Of a stretch of 64,000 bases of DNA, positions 33,519 to 41,839 are shown piece after piece. Numbering within the stretch: the first letter of the stretch is position 1; every line of letters begins with the position of its first letter. The translations under genes were made by a program, and so were the position numbers. Where the stretch lies: contig JAEXAY010000017.1 in the NCBI GenBank assembly GCA_023457895.1, positions 25,469 through 89,468 of the forward strand, in the 5' to 3' direction. Source of the stretch: Pseudomonadota bacterium (GTDB taxonomy: Bacteria > Pseudomonadota > Alphaproteobacteria > Sphingomonadales > Sphingomonadaceae). Below the pieces are notes generated by a model that was given only the letters and a program-made list of their open reading frames with translations, made no database searches and had not been told where the DNA came from.

Positions 33519-34648
33519 CCGACATCCAGATCAATGCCGCGTTCGACAGCGGCAATATCATCGTCAACCAGATCACCGGCACCACCGCCCATCTTGCCAT
33601 CCGCAAGGATCGCGAATCGGATTTCTTCCAGTGGTTCCATTTCCGCGTCGCCTGCCGGGCCGGGGATGTGCTCGAAATGCACATCACGGGCCTTGCGGCT
33701 TCGGCCTATCCGCTGGGGTGGGAAAATTACCGGGCCTGCGTGTCGGAGGACCGTGACAGCTGGCTGCGCGCCGATACCAACTGGGACGCTGCGGCCGATG
33801 GCGGCACGCTCAGCATCCGCTGGGAAGCGACCAGCGATGTCGTCTGGTTCGCCTATTTCGCGCCCTATTCGCTCGAACGCCATTATGATCTCGTCGCCAA
33901 TGCGGCGGCCTATGAAGGGGTGACGCTGCGCCAGCTCGGCACCAGCCTTGAAGGCCGTCCGATCGATTGCCTCGAGCTTGGCGAGGGCGGCAAGCAGGTG
34001 TGGCTCTACGCGCGCCAGCACCCCGGCGAATCGATGGCCGAATGGTGGATGGAAGGCGCTCTGGACTTGCTGACCGATCCGCATGATCCGGTGGCGCGCA
34101 AGCTGCTCAAGCAATGCCGTTTCCATATCGTGCCCAACATGAACCCCGACGGCAGCTTCCGCGGGCACCTGCGCACCAACCATGCGGGCGTCAATCTCAA
34201 CCGCGAATGGGCCGAGCCGAGCCTTGAAAAATCGCCCGAGGTGCTGTGCGTCCGCAACGCGATGGATGAAAGCGGCGTCGATTTCGCGATGGACGTCCAT
34301 GGCGACGAAGCGATTGCCGCGGTGTTCTTCGCCGGCTTCGAGGGCATCCCCTCGTGGAACGAGGCGCAGTACGGAAAATTCGTGAAGTTCCGCGAAGCGC
34401 TCGCGCGCCGCACGCCCGATTTCCAGACTGAACTCGGCTATGACGAATCAAAGCCCGGCGAGGCCAATCTTTCCATGTCGACCAACCAGCTTGCCGAACG
34501 CTTTGGCGCGGTCGCGATGACGCTCGAAATGCCGTTCAAGGACAACCAGTTCCTCGCCGACGAAGACCATGGCTGGTCGCCCGAACGCTCGATGCAACTG
34601 GCGCGCGATTGCCTGGCAACGCTGGCAGAGTTGGTTGACGAGGTTTAG
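33515..34648 (+). CDS. M14 family zinc carboxypeptidase (cytosolic carboxypeptidase-like)
   Basis: 377 residues. An N-terminal beta-sandwich domain (about residues 1-125) typical of the CCP/AGBL subfamily precedes the catalytic domain. Zinc ligands are in RQHPGESMAEWWMEG (His and Glu) and DVHGDE (His). GVNLNREW gives the substrate-binding Arg, and the late Glu is in MTLEMPF. No signal peptide. Eukaryotic relatives trim polyglutamate; the bacterial substrate is unknown. It is coupled to the DUF4136 gene. Confidence 0.88.
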   Translation: MTDIQINAAFDSGNIIVNQITGTTAHLAIRKDRESDFFQWFHFRVACRAGDVLEMHITGLAASAYPLGWENYRACVSEDRDSWLRADTNWDAAADGGTLSIRWEATSDVVWFAYFAPYSLERHYDLVANAAAYEGVTLRQLGTSLEGRPIDCLELGEGGKQVWLYARQHPGESMAEWWMEGALDLLTDPHDPVARKLLKQCRFHIVPNMNPDGSFRGHLRTNHAGVNLNREWAEPSLEKSPEVLCVRNAMDESGVDFAMDVHGDEAIAAVFFAGFEGIPSWNEAQYGKFVKFREALARRTPDFQTELGYDESKPGEANLSMSTNQLAERFGAVAMTLEMPFKDNQFLADEDHGWSPERSMQLARDCLATLAELVDEV

Positions 34649-34649
34649 C

Positions 34650-35282
34650 GTGGCCGAGCCACTTTCGTTTGTTGGCTTCGGCTACAACTTCCTAAAAGAT
34701 TGTATTCTTGGAATTAGAAAACGCTTCCGAAAATTGACGCCGGAGCAGCGCTTGGCTTACCGCGAAAAGTGGAAGTCGAAATTCGAAGAGGAGCTAAGCA
34801 GATGCCGTCGCGACAACCTGCGGCCTGATGTGATCATTCATGATGTGAAGCGCCCTCATCAATATCCGGGTACAGGATCCGGCAAAGGCATTTCTCCTTG
34901 GTTCAAAGCATATTTCATAGGGATGTATCACGGCGGCCTAGAAATCGCTCTAACTGTCAATGAGTTATCCTATGACGATCAGTACGGAGGTTGGTATATT
35001 ACTGACGATTTGTCGATAGATCATCGCACCGCATTTCTCGTTGGCCGGATTCCGTTCGAACAAATTGAATATGTCGAGTTCGATGGCGACGAATATTACA
35101 ACTATCCACACATTTTTTGTCATTTCACACTACGTGGCGAACCTTATGAAAGTCTGCGATATTGTATCGAACGGATGATGCCGCACACAAAATATTTAGA
35201 AGAATTGGCCTCTTATAAAGACGTTCAGCTTTCTAGCCAAAAAGCTGGAACTAGACCGTTTAAGCCTTTAGCAGAACAATAA
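34650..35282 (+). CDS. AT-rich orphan protein of unknown function
   Basis: 210 residues from GTG 34650, with GAGG 8 bases upstream, one base after the carboxypeptidase stop. Its base composition is clearly lower in GC (about mid-40s percent by eye) than all neighbours, and its codons end in A/T often. The first 60 residues are basic and helical (KKRFRK-like GIRKRFRKLTPEQRLAYREK), the rest soluble and rich in Tyr and Asp. No family recognised, no membrane helix. It looks like a recently acquired single gene. Confidence 0.8.
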   Translation: MAEPLSFVGFGYNFLKDCILGIRKRFRKLTPEQRLAYREKWKSKFEEELSRCRRDNLRPDVIIHDVKRPHQYPGTGSGKGISPWFKAYFIGMYHGGLEIALTVNELSYDDQYGGWYITDDLSIDHRTAFLVGRIPFEQIEYVEFDGDEYYNYPHIFCHFTLRGEPYESLRYCIERMMPHTKYLEELASYKDVQLSSQKAGTRPFKPLAEQ

Positions 35283-35293
35283 AAGGAATCCCT

Positions 35294-35980
35294 ATGCCCA
35301 CCCTCGTTCTTATCCGTCATGGCCAGTCGCAATGGAATCTGGAGAATCGCTTTACCGGCTGGTGGGATGTCGATGTGACCGAGAAGGGCGCGGAGGAAGC
35401 GCGCGCGGCCGGGCGTCTGATGAAGGACAAGGGGCTCGATTTCGACCAATGCTATACTTCGGTGCAGACGCGGGCGATCAAGACGCTCAACCTCGCGCTC
35501 GAGGAAATGGGGCGGCTGTGGCTGCCGGTCGAGAAGGACTGGCATTTGAACGAGCGCCATTATGGCGGCCTCACCGGACTCAACAAGGCCGAGACCGCGG
35601 CGAAACATGGCGATGAGCAGGTGCATATCTGGCGCCGCAGCTTTGACATTCCGCCGCCGCCGCTGGAGGCGGGCTCCGAATATGACCTGTCGCAGGACCG
35701 GCGCTATGCGGGCATCGCCATTCCCGATACCGAGAGCCTCAAGGACACGATCGCGCGCGTGCTGCCCTATTGGGAAAGCCGCATCGCGCCGGACCTCAAG
35801 GCGGGCAAGCGCGTGCTGATCTCGGCACATGGCAACAGCCTGCGCGCGCTGGTCAAGCATCTTTCGAACATTCCCGACGACGAGATTACCGGCCTCGAAA
35901 TCCCGACCGGGCAGCCGATCGTCTATGAACTGGACGACGCGCTGAATGCCACGGACCGCTATTATCTGAGCGAGCGCTAG
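35294..35980 (+). CDS. gpmA: 2,3-bisphosphoglycerate-dependent phosphoglycerate mutase
   Basis: 228 residues. It interconverts 3- and 2-phosphoglycerate in glycolysis. The phospho-histidine motif is LIRHGQSQWNLENRFTGWWD (His near residue 8), ERHYGGLTGLNKAE follows, and the second catalytic His is in ISAHGNSLRALVKHL. Ribosome-binding site AAAAGGAA. Full family length. Confidence 0.95.
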   Translation: MPTLVLIRHGQSQWNLENRFTGWWDVDVTEKGAEEARAAGRLMKDKGLDFDQCYTSVQTRAIKTLNLALEEMGRLWLPVEKDWHLNERHYGGLTGLNKAETAAKHGDEQVHIWRRSFDIPPPPLEAGSEYDLSQDRRYAGIAIPDTESLKDTIARVLPYWESRIAPDLKAGKRVLISAHGNSLRALVKHLSNIPDDEITGLEIPTGQPIVYELDDALNATDRYYLSER

Positions 35981-36064
35981 GGGACGGGGTTGCGAGCGTT
36001 CGTCGTGCTGCACTTGTTTCAGCATCCATAAGGAAAAGCGCTATCGAGAGAGCAGGAACGATGG

Positions 36065-36085
36065 ACCCTGAACCAGGTTCAGGGT
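36065..36085. repeat. Perfect 21-base palindrome, dispersed-repeat type
   Basis: ACCCTGAACC and GGTTCAGGGT flank a central A at 36075. Such CTGAAC...GTTCAG words followed by GTGACGA are scattered through sphingomonad genomes. It lies in the 271-base gap between gpmA and rpmG, which otherwise holds only the rpmG terminator. Confidence 0.6.
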
Positions 36086-36164
36086 GACGAAACCTGGGCG
36101 TGAGGGTGGCCTTGGCGTCTGCAAGCTCGCTGGCCCCACTTCGCCCTCCCAGCCCGCACAACGC

Positions 36165-36194
36165 AAAAAAGCCGCTCCGGCAAACGGAACGGCT
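36165..36194 (-). terminator. Rho-independent terminator of rpmG
   Basis: On the minus strand AGCCGTTCCG, loop TTTGC, CGGAGCGGCT, then TTTTT. A ten-pair stem with one G-U pair. Confidence 0.82.
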
Positions 36195-36251
36195 GATTCG
36201 CGAATCGCCTTGGGCAATCGGCTGGCGCGCGGAGCTGCGCGGCCGGGCGGA

Positions 36252-36419
36252 TTACTTGATCTTGGCTTCCTTGAACTCGACATGCTTGCGCACGACCGGG
36301 TCATATTTGCGCATCGACATTTTTTCGGTCTGGTTGCGCGGATTCTTCTTGGTCACGTAAAAGAAGCCGGTGTCAGCGGTGCTGACGAGACGGATTTTGA
36401 TGGTGGTCGGCTTTGCCAT
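36252..36419 (-). CDS. rpmG: 50S ribosomal protein L33
   Basis: 55 residues, starting MAKPTTIKIRLVSTADTGFF and ending VRKHVEFKEAKIK, the standard length and sequence of the cysteine-free bacterial L33. It has its own terminator downstream and a terminator-like hairpin in its leader, about 70 bases upstream. Confidence 0.96.
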   Translation of the reverse strand: MAKPTTIKIRLVSTADTGFFYVTKKNPRNQTEKMSMRKYDPVVRKHVEFKEAKIK

Positions 36420-36483
36420 GACCTTGGGTTCCCTATGATGCGCCGCACCCCTTGCACGAGGCCACGGACGAAAAAATTTGCGG

Positions 36484-36512
36484 TAAAATAAAAAGCGGCT
36501 CTGAAGCCGCCT
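36484..36512 (-). terminator. Terminator-like hairpin in the rpmG leader (attenuator candidate)
   Basis: On the minus strand GCGGCT-TCAG-AGCCGC followed by TTTTTATTTT. It lies upstream of rpmG in a divergent intergenic region where no minus-strand gene is left to terminate. A TTGACA hexamer at 36552-36557 (minus) is upstream. It is therefore either an attenuator of rpmG or the 3' end of a short RNA. Confidence 0.6.
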
Positions 36513-36592
36513 TCTTTCAAGCGCCGCCCAATGATGGAAAAGCAGCGCGCTGTCAAGGGGGGAGGGCGTGAAAGCGCGCGTCCACGCTCATT

Positions 36593-36607
36593 TCACAAAA
36601 TCTTAAC
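36593..36607 (+). promoter_or_regulatory. CtrA-like box upstream of the small hypothetical gene
   Basis: TTCA, seven bases, TTAA, followed by CCAT; seven of eight core positions of TTAA-N7-TTAA, and the second half reads TTAACCAT, a frequent CtrA half-site. It lies about 85 bases before the next gene start. Confidence 0.3.
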
Positions 36608-36689
36608 CATGATCGGAGATGCTGGCCTCGCAGGCGGCAAGCGGGTGCTGCGGCAGGCACCGGTGATCGACGCCGGCAAGGAGAGCGAC

Positions 36690-37082
36690 ATGCAGATGAT
36701 GACGCAGCAATTCAGCGACTTCCGCAGCAATTTCGCCATGCGCGCCGGGAGCATGCTCGCCGCGCATATCGGTCTTGCCGACGAGATTGCCGAACTCGGA
36801 CAGGCGGTGCTGCGCTCGGGCCACCGCCACTGGCCGGCCCGCGTTGCGGCGGTTCGGATAGCCGCCCAGCAATCGGGTTTTGCGACCGTTGCGCTGATTG
36901 CCCGCACGCTCGAATCGGAGCTGGCGGACGGCGGGCGGATGCGCGCCATTGCCTGCTACATGGAAGCGCTCGAGGATGCGCTCGACATTGATGCCGCGGC
37001 CGGCGCGGCGGGCGGCGCCTTGCGCGTGCGCGATTATCAGGAAGCATTGCTTGCCTCACTGGCGCTGCGTATGCATGGCTGA
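36690..37082 (+). CDS. Small helical protein of unknown function
   Basis: 130 residues. ATG 36690 is preferred because AAGGAG lies 8 bases upstream; longer starts to 36531 add low-complexity basic sequence. The protein is predicted helical throughout (MLAAHIGLADEIAELGQAVL, then FATVALIARTLESELADGG) with no signal peptide. No family recognised. A CtrA-like box precedes it. Confidence 0.65.
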   Translation: MQMMTQQFSDFRSNFAMRAGSMLAAHIGLADEIAELGQAVLRSGHRHWPARVAAVRIAAQQSGFATVALIARTLESELADGGRMRAIACYMEALEDALDIDAAAGAAGGALRVRDYQEALLASLALRMHG

Positions 37083-37183
37083 AGCCGACGGACGGAGAGC
37101 GGACGGCGCGAATTATATCAGGTTAGGCAGAGGACAGACGGTCCGCCTTCACCGCCGGTGAGGGAGGGGCTTACAAGCATCAG

Positions 37184-37753
37184 ATGGATTCATTGCTGGG
37201 AGCATTGGTAGGAACGGCGCTGGCCGAAATGGGCGACCGTGGCCAATGGCTGTTTCTCGCGCTGATGCTCCATTTCGGCGAACGCCAGCGCGTCCTTTTC
37301 GGCATGTTGCTGGCGGTGACGATCAACAGCTTTGTTTCCGCGGTCGGCGGCCACTGGCTCGGCGCCGCGATGACCGACTATCCGCAATATCTGTTCCTCG
37401 GCATCGCGCTGTTCCTTGCCGGCGTCACCATGTTCTTTCCGCCCTGGCGCAAGAAGAAGGTGCCGGCGGATGCGCGCGGCGTGTTTCGCACCAGCTTCCT
37501 TTCCTTTCTCCTGCTCGGCTTTGCCGACCGCAGCCAGTTCATCATCGCCGCCAATGCCGCGCGCGACGTGACCTTTGTCTATAGCGCTCTGGGCGGGATC
37601 ATCGGTATCGCGCTGGCGATGCTGCCGGTTTTCATCTTCGGCCGGTCATTCGGCCGCAAGTTCCACGTCCGCTGGATCCGGCGGATCAGCGGGCTGCTGC
37701 TGATCGCGGCCGCGCTGGTGCTTGCGCTGCGGGCGCTCAGCCTCATCAACTGA
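37184..37753 (+). CDS. TMEM165/GDT1 (UPF0016) family membrane protein
   Basis: 189 residues, about six membrane helices in two repeats. Family members export Mn2+ or Ca2+ and carry two E-x-G-D-(K/R)-(T/S) motifs. Here the first is EMGDRG (last residue altered) and the second is GFADRS (Glu replaced by Gly, Gly by Ala). The missing acidic residue means that transport of divalent metals is not assured. Ends in a hydrophobic helix (LLLIAAALVLALRAL). Confidence 0.82.
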   Translation: MDSLLGALVGTALAEMGDRGQWLFLALMLHFGERQRVLFGMLLAVTINSFVSAVGGHWLGAAMTDYPQYLFLGIALFLAGVTMFFPPWRKKKVPADARGVFRTSFLSFLLLGFADRSQFIIAANAARDVTFVYSALGGIIGIALAMLPVFIFGRSFGRKFHVRWIRRISGLLLIAAALVLALRALSLIN

Positions 37754-37879
37754 CGCGCGTTGATCCATCCTTTCCGTTCAGTCTGATCGAAAAACTTGCC
37801 CGGTTTGCACCGCAACTTCGCTGGTGCCCCGGCGTTGATTGGAGGTAAGCTTCACCCGGACATTTCAAGGAGATAAATC

Positions 37880-38377
37880 ATGGCTAGGACGGCTACACAA
37901 TCGGGTGTTCCCACCGATCTCAATACCAACCAGGTGACCTCGGTCGCCGATGCGCTGAACGGCGTACTCGCCGACAGCTTCGCGCTCTATCTCAAGACCA
38001 AGAATTTCCACTGGCATGTGTCGGGACCGCATTTCCGCGACTATCATCTGCTGTTCGACGAGCAGGCTGCGGAAATTCTTGCGACCACCGACGTCATTGC
38101 CGAACGCGTGCGCAAGATCGGCAAGACCACGCTGCGCTCGATCGGCGATATCGGCCGCCACCAGACGATCAACGACAATGACAGGGATTTCGTGAGTGCG
38201 CGCGACATGCTCGGCGAACTGCGCGACGACAATCTGAAGCTGGTCGAAAGCCTGCGTGTGCTCAAGGACCTCGCTGACGATGCCAAGGACAATGCGACCT
38301 CGGCCGTGGTCGATGAATGGACCGACGCGGCCGAACAGCGCGCCTGGTTCCTGTTCGAAACGGCACAGGGGGCGTAA
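37880..38377 (+). CDS. dps: Dps family DNA-protection / ferritin-like protein
   Basis: 165 residues. The ferroxidase region KNFHWHVSGPHFRDYHLLFDE, split over the first two helices, contains the conserved His, Asp and Glu ligands of the dodecamer interface; TSVxAER-like TTDVIAERVRKIG follows. It stores iron and shields DNA under stress. Ribosome-binding site AAGGAG. A bidirectional terminator lies downstream. Confidence 0.92.
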   Translation: MARTATQSGVPTDLNTNQVTSVADALNGVLADSFALYLKTKNFHWHVSGPHFRDYHLLFDEQAAEILATTDVIAERVRKIGKTTLRSIGDIGRHQTINDNDRDFVSARDMLGELRDDNLKLVESLRVLKDLADDAKDNATSAVVDEWTDAAEQRAWFLFETAQGA

Positions 38378-38435
38378 GCTGGCAGTTTCTCCCCAAGACA
38401 AGCCTGGGGAGGATCGTTTCGCCCGCGATGGACAC

Positions 38436-38473
38436 AAAAAAGGCGGCCTTGCCATGCGCAACGCCGCCTTTTT
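38436..38473. terminator. Bidirectional terminator between dps and the cold-shock gene
   Basis: AAAAAAGGCGGC, a 15-base loop, GCCGCCTTTTT. It has T-runs on both strands and serves the two convergent genes. Confidence 0.85.
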
Positions 38474-38494
38474 CTGTTGTCGCTATGCTGATCC

Positions 38495-39331
38495 TCAGCT
38501 TTGCACCGGCTCCAGGTTCACGGCGGCGTGCTTGCCGCGGCCGTCGACCTCGATGTCGAACTTCAACCGGTCGCCCTCGTTGAGCGAGACCATGCCGGCG
38601 CGTTCGACCGCGCTGATGTGAACGAAGGCGTCGGGCTGGCCGTCATCGCGTTCGATGAAGCCAAAGCCTTTCATCGCATTGAAGAACTTGACCGTGCCGG
38701 TGGCCGATTCGCCGGTCAGCTGGCGCTGCGGACGTCCGCCGCCAAAGCCGCCGCGATCGCCGCCCCGGTCGAAACCGCCGCGTTCGCGCGGTTCGCGCGG
38801 CGCGCGTTCCGGAACGGGCATCGGTTCGCCGTCAATCTTGAGGTCGGTCGCCGACACCTTGCCGCCGCGATCGACCAGCGTGAATTCAAGCGGCTGACCT
38901 TCGGCGAGACCCGAAAGCCCGGCCTGCTCGACCGCGCTGATGTGAACGAACACATCTTCGCCGCCTTCATCGCGCTGGATGAAACCGAAACCCTTTTGGC
39001 CGTTGAAGAATTTGACGACGCCCTTGCCTTCGCCGACGACCTGGGCCGGCATGCCGCCACGGGCACCGCCGCCGCCGCCGCCGCCAAAGCCGCGTCCACC
39101 GCCGCCGCCTCCACCGAAGCCGCCGCGATCACCGCCGCCGAAACCGCCACGGTCGCCGCCGCCAAAGCCGCGTCCACCGCCTCCGCCTCCACCGAAGCCG
39201 CCGCGATCACCGCCGCCATAGCTGCGTTCCTGGTAGAAGGGATCGAAATTATCTTCGCCGAAACCGTCGCGCTTGTCGCGCCCGCGTCCACCGCGGCCAC
39301 GACCGCCGCGGTTATCTCTGTCGAAACTCAT
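38495..39331 (-). CDS. Double cold-shock-domain protein with N-terminal RGG/glycine-rich tail
   Basis: 278 residues. Residues 1-93 are low complexity (repeated GGDRGGFGG, RGFGGG, and RGRGGRGRD at the start). Two cold-shock domains follow: GVVKFFNGQKGFGFIQRDEG with DVFVHISAVE at about 103-170, and GTVKFFNAMKGFGFIERDDG with AFVHISAVE at about 213-275, joined by a further RGG linker. Both have intact RNP1 and RNP2. It should bind single-stranded RNA or DNA. The tail is encoded by a GC-rich tandem repeat of about 78 bp period at roughly 39080-39220. Confidence 0.92.
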   Translation of the reverse strand: MSFDRDNRGGRGRGGRGRDKRDGFGEDNFDPFYQERSYGGGDRGGFGGGGGGGRGFGGGDRGGFGGGDRGGFGGGGGGGRGFGGGGGGGARGGMPAQVVGEGKGVVKFFNGQKGFGFIQRDEGGEDVFVHISAVEQAGLSGLAEGQPLEFTLVDRGGKVSATDLKIDGEPMPVPERAPREPRERGGFDRGGDRGGFGGGRPQRQLTGESATGTVKFFNAMKGFGFIERDDGQPDAFVHISAVERAGMVSLNEGDRLKFDIEVDGRGKHAAVNLEPVQS

Positions 39332-39669
39332 GCCTTAAACGTCATCCTCGCTCGTCCTGAACACTTGAAAATCCGGCCAGACACCCAGGACGAATGGGAC
39401 GCAAAACCACCAGCAAGGGGGATCCAAAACCCAAGCCGGCGAGTCGTCATAGCTTAAAACGGGTTGGAGGCGAACAATTTTATCCACAGGCAGGCGGAAA
39501 AGAGCAGAAAATTAGCAAAATTGGCTTGGTCAGACGCTCACCGGATCGGGTGGCGGTCAAAAGTCCGGGTCCGGTGCTCCCGGTTCCGGCCTTGTGACAC
39601 GAGGCTGCTGGCCCGCGGCGCGGCCTTTCCGCTTGAACTCGCGCCGGGTTAGGCGCAAAGGCGCACGTC
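39332..39669. other. 338-base non-coding gap between cold-shock gene and RNase D
   Basis: No convincing ORF. Near the cold-shock gene, CGTCCTG (39353-39359) and CAGGACG (39386-39392) can form a leader stem-loop about 22 bases before the ATG. A single perfect DnaA-box word TTATCCACA is at 39480-39488. The rest shows no feature I can name; promoters for both flanking genes must lie here. Confidence 0.5.
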
Positions 39670-40287
39670 ATGGCTATATATTTCCACGAAGAAGATTTGC
39701 CGGCAGGCGTGCTGGCCGATGGGCCCGTGGCGGTGGACACCGAAACCATGGGTCTTCACAGCCATCGCGACCGGCTCTGCCTGCTGCAGATTTCGGACGG
39801 GCGGGGCGATGAGCACCTGGTCCGCTTTGCCCCGGACAGCCGCTTTGACGCTCCCAATCTGAAGGCAGTGCTGGCCGATCCCGCACGGCTCAAGCTATTT
39901 CACTTTGCCCGGTTCGATCTTGCCGCGATCGAGAAATATTTGGGTGTCACCGCCGCGCCGGTCTATTGCACCAAGATCGCCTCGCGGCTGGTGCGGACCT
40001 ATACCGACCGCCACGGGCTAAAGGAACTGGTGCGCGAGCTTCTGGGCCAGGAAATTTCCAAGCAGCAGCAGTCGAGCGACTGGGGCGGCCCTGAACTCAG
40101 CGACGCGCAGAAGGAATATGCCGCGTCCGACGTGCGCTATCTTCACCGTCTCCGGGAGGAGCTCGACAAGCGGCTCGAGAGGGAAGGCCGGGCCGCGATG
40201 GCACAAGCCTGTTTCGATTTCCTCCCGGTCCGCGCCCGGCTCGACCTTGCCGGATGGCCCGATGCCGATATTTTCGCCCATGCCTGA
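39670..40287 (+). CDS. Ribonuclease D-like 3'-5' exonuclease
   Basis: 205 residues, DEDDy exonuclease fold only, without the HRDC domains of E. coli RNase D. The Exo I motif is VAVDTETMGLHS, Exo II is FHFARFDLAAIEKYL, and Exo III is YAASDVRYLHRL. Short forms of this kind are usual in alphaproteobacteria. It likely trims structured RNA 3' ends. It is followed by the lptC gene after 91 bases. Confidence 0.9.
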   Translation: MAIYFHEEDLPAGVLADGPVAVDTETMGLHSHRDRLCLLQISDGRGDEHLVRFAPDSRFDAPNLKAVLADPARLKLFHFARFDLAAIEKYLGVTAAPVYCTKIASRLVRTYTDRHGLKELVRELLGQEISKQQQSSDWGGPELSDAQKEYAASDVRYLHRLREELDKRLEREGRAAMAQACFDFLPVRARLDLAGWPDADIFAHA

Positions 40288-40378
40288 TGCGGCCATCGCC
40301 GATTCGCTTGGGCCCGGCGCCGCTGACCGGGCCGCGATACAGGGCTGATACAGGAAAGCAGGACTAAACCGCCGCGCC

Positions 40379-41107
40379 ATGTCCCAACTTGCAGAACAGC
40401 AACGGTCGAAACGCCAGAAATGGGCGGCGCAGGGCGGCAGCTATGACGCCTTCGTGCGCCTTGCGAAATTCGTCCTGCCGGTCGTGGTCGGCGCGCTGGT
40501 TGCGGTGCTGGTGCTGGCGCCGCTGTTCAAGCGGGACGAGGTGAGCTTCGTGCTTGCCAAGGACAAGGTCGAGGTCGCCAAGGAGCGTATGCGCGTGAGC
40601 AACGCGATGTATCGCGGCGAGGACAATAATGGCCAGCCCTTCACGCTCCAGGCCGGGTCGGCGGTGCAGCAGACATCCGCGCAGCCGGTCGTCGACATGC
40701 GCGACCTTGCCGCCAAGATCTGGCTCCGGGATGGCGCTGCCTCGCTGGTCGCCGCCGAGGGGCGTTATGACATGGACGCGCAGACGGTCGACATCCCTGG
40801 CGAGATCAGGCTCAATTCGGAACAGGGTTATGCGCTGACCGTGGGCAATGCGCTGCTCGATCTCAAGTCGCAGACGATGGCCGGGCGCGGGCGGCTCTCT
40901 GGGCAGATGCCGCTCGGCACCTTTTCGGGTAGCGGCCTCAGCGCCGATCTCAACGCGCAGACCGTGCGCCTGTCGGGCGGAGTCGAGGGCACTTTGCCCA
41001 TTGGCAGCTACAGCGCAAACCGCCTATATGCCGACAACAAGAGCCGCACGGTGGTGCTGGAAGGCAATGCCCGGCTGCAGATCAAACAGGGCGTGCTGAC
41101 GCGCTGA
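40379..41107 (+). CDS. lptC: LPS export protein LptC
   Basis: 242 residues. An N-terminal transmembrane helix (about residues 30-48, FVLPVVVGALVAVLVLAPL) anchors a periplasmic beta-jellyroll with repeated strands such as LAAKIWLRDG, YALTVGNALLDLKSQTMAG and VRLSGGVEG. It receives LPS from LptBFG and passes it to LptA. The lptA gene starts 5 bases later. Confidence 0.9.
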   Translation: MSQLAEQQRSKRQKWAAQGGSYDAFVRLAKFVLPVVVGALVAVLVLAPLFKRDEVSFVLAKDKVEVAKERMRVSNAMYRGEDNNGQPFTLQAGSAVQQTSAQPVVDMRDLAAKIWLRDGAASLVAAEGRYDMDAQTVDIPGEIRLNSEQGYALTVGNALLDLKSQTMAGRGRLSGQMPLGTFSGSGLSADLNAQTVRLSGGVEGTLPIGSYSANRLYADNKSRTVVLEGNARLQIKQGVLTR

Positions 41108-41112
41108 ACAGG

Positions 41113-41721
41113 ATGAATGTGATGGCCCAGCCGCCCGCCTCTTTTTCCCTCGCCCGCATGGGGGTCGCCAGCCGGCTGGCGCTTGGCCTTGGCCTCGGCC
41201 TTGCCGCCGTCGCGATCGGCCAGCCGCAGCATCCCGCCTCCGCACAGCTGGCGAGCCATGATGTCAACGCGCCGGTCAATTTCTCGGCTGACCGGATCGA
41301 GGTGCAGGACCGCGCCGACCGGGTGATCATCTCGGGCGGCGTCGTGGTGACGCAGGCCGGGATGCAGCTCAACGCCGACCGCATGACGATTGCCTACAGC
41401 CAGGGTGGAGGCACCCAGGTCCACCGCATCGATGCGACCGGCGGCGTCACGGTCCGGCGCGACGACCAGACCGCGCGCGGCGAGGTCGCGGTCTATGATC
41501 TCGACCGCAAGCTCATCACCATGCTCGGCAATGTGCGGCTGACGCAGGGGACGAACGTCCTCAATGGCGGACGGGTGATGATCGACCTCAACACCGGCCG
41601 CGCCACGGTCGATGGCGAAGGGGGCAATTCTTCGCCCGTGCGCGGGCCTTCGGGTACCGTCATCCCGGGGAGCGGCCACGGCCGCGTTTCGGGCAGCTTC
41701 ACCGTTCCGCAGCGCAACTGA
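41113..41721 (+). CDS. lptA: LPS transport periplasmic protein LptA
   Basis: 202 residues. Signal peptide (about 1-44, late hydrophobic core LALGLGLGLAAVAIG), then the OstA domain: NFSADRIEVQDRADRVIISGGVVVTQ and ITMLGNVRLTQGTNVLNGG in segments, typical of LptA N-terminal halves of LptD. It forms the periplasmic bridge for LPS. Directly follows lptC. Confidence 0.9.
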   Translation: MNVMAQPPASFSLARMGVASRLALGLGLGLAAVAIGQPQHPASAQLASHDVNAPVNFSADRIEVQDRADRVIISGGVVVTQAGMQLNADRMTIAYSQGGGTQVHRIDATGGVTVRRDDQTARGEVAVYDLDRKLITMLGNVRLTQGTNVLNGGRVMIDLNTGRATVDGEGGNSSPVRGPSGTVIPGSGHGRVSGSFTVPQRN

Positions 41722-41741
41722 GCCGCGCGGCGGCGCAACCC

Positions 41742-41769
41742 TTGACCCTCGCTTTTATGCAAGTATCTT
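41742..41769 (+). promoter_or_regulatory. Putative sigma-70-type promoter of lptB-rpoN
   Basis: TTGACC, a 16-base spacer, TATCTT, about 70 bases before the lptB start in the 118-base gap after lptA. It suggests that lptB-rpoN has its own promoter. Confidence 0.4.
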
Positions 41770-41839
41770 GCCAACCGGCGGGGGCGATAGGCTATCATTA
41801 AGTTTTGCGGGCTAAGACCCGCCTGAGGAACCCGCTCTT

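Noticed and set aside
39480..39488. Perfect DnaA-box word TTATCCACA as a sign of the replication origin
   Set aside because: Only a single box, with no AT-rich unwinding region and no origin-linked genes such as hemE, dnaA or parAB nearby.
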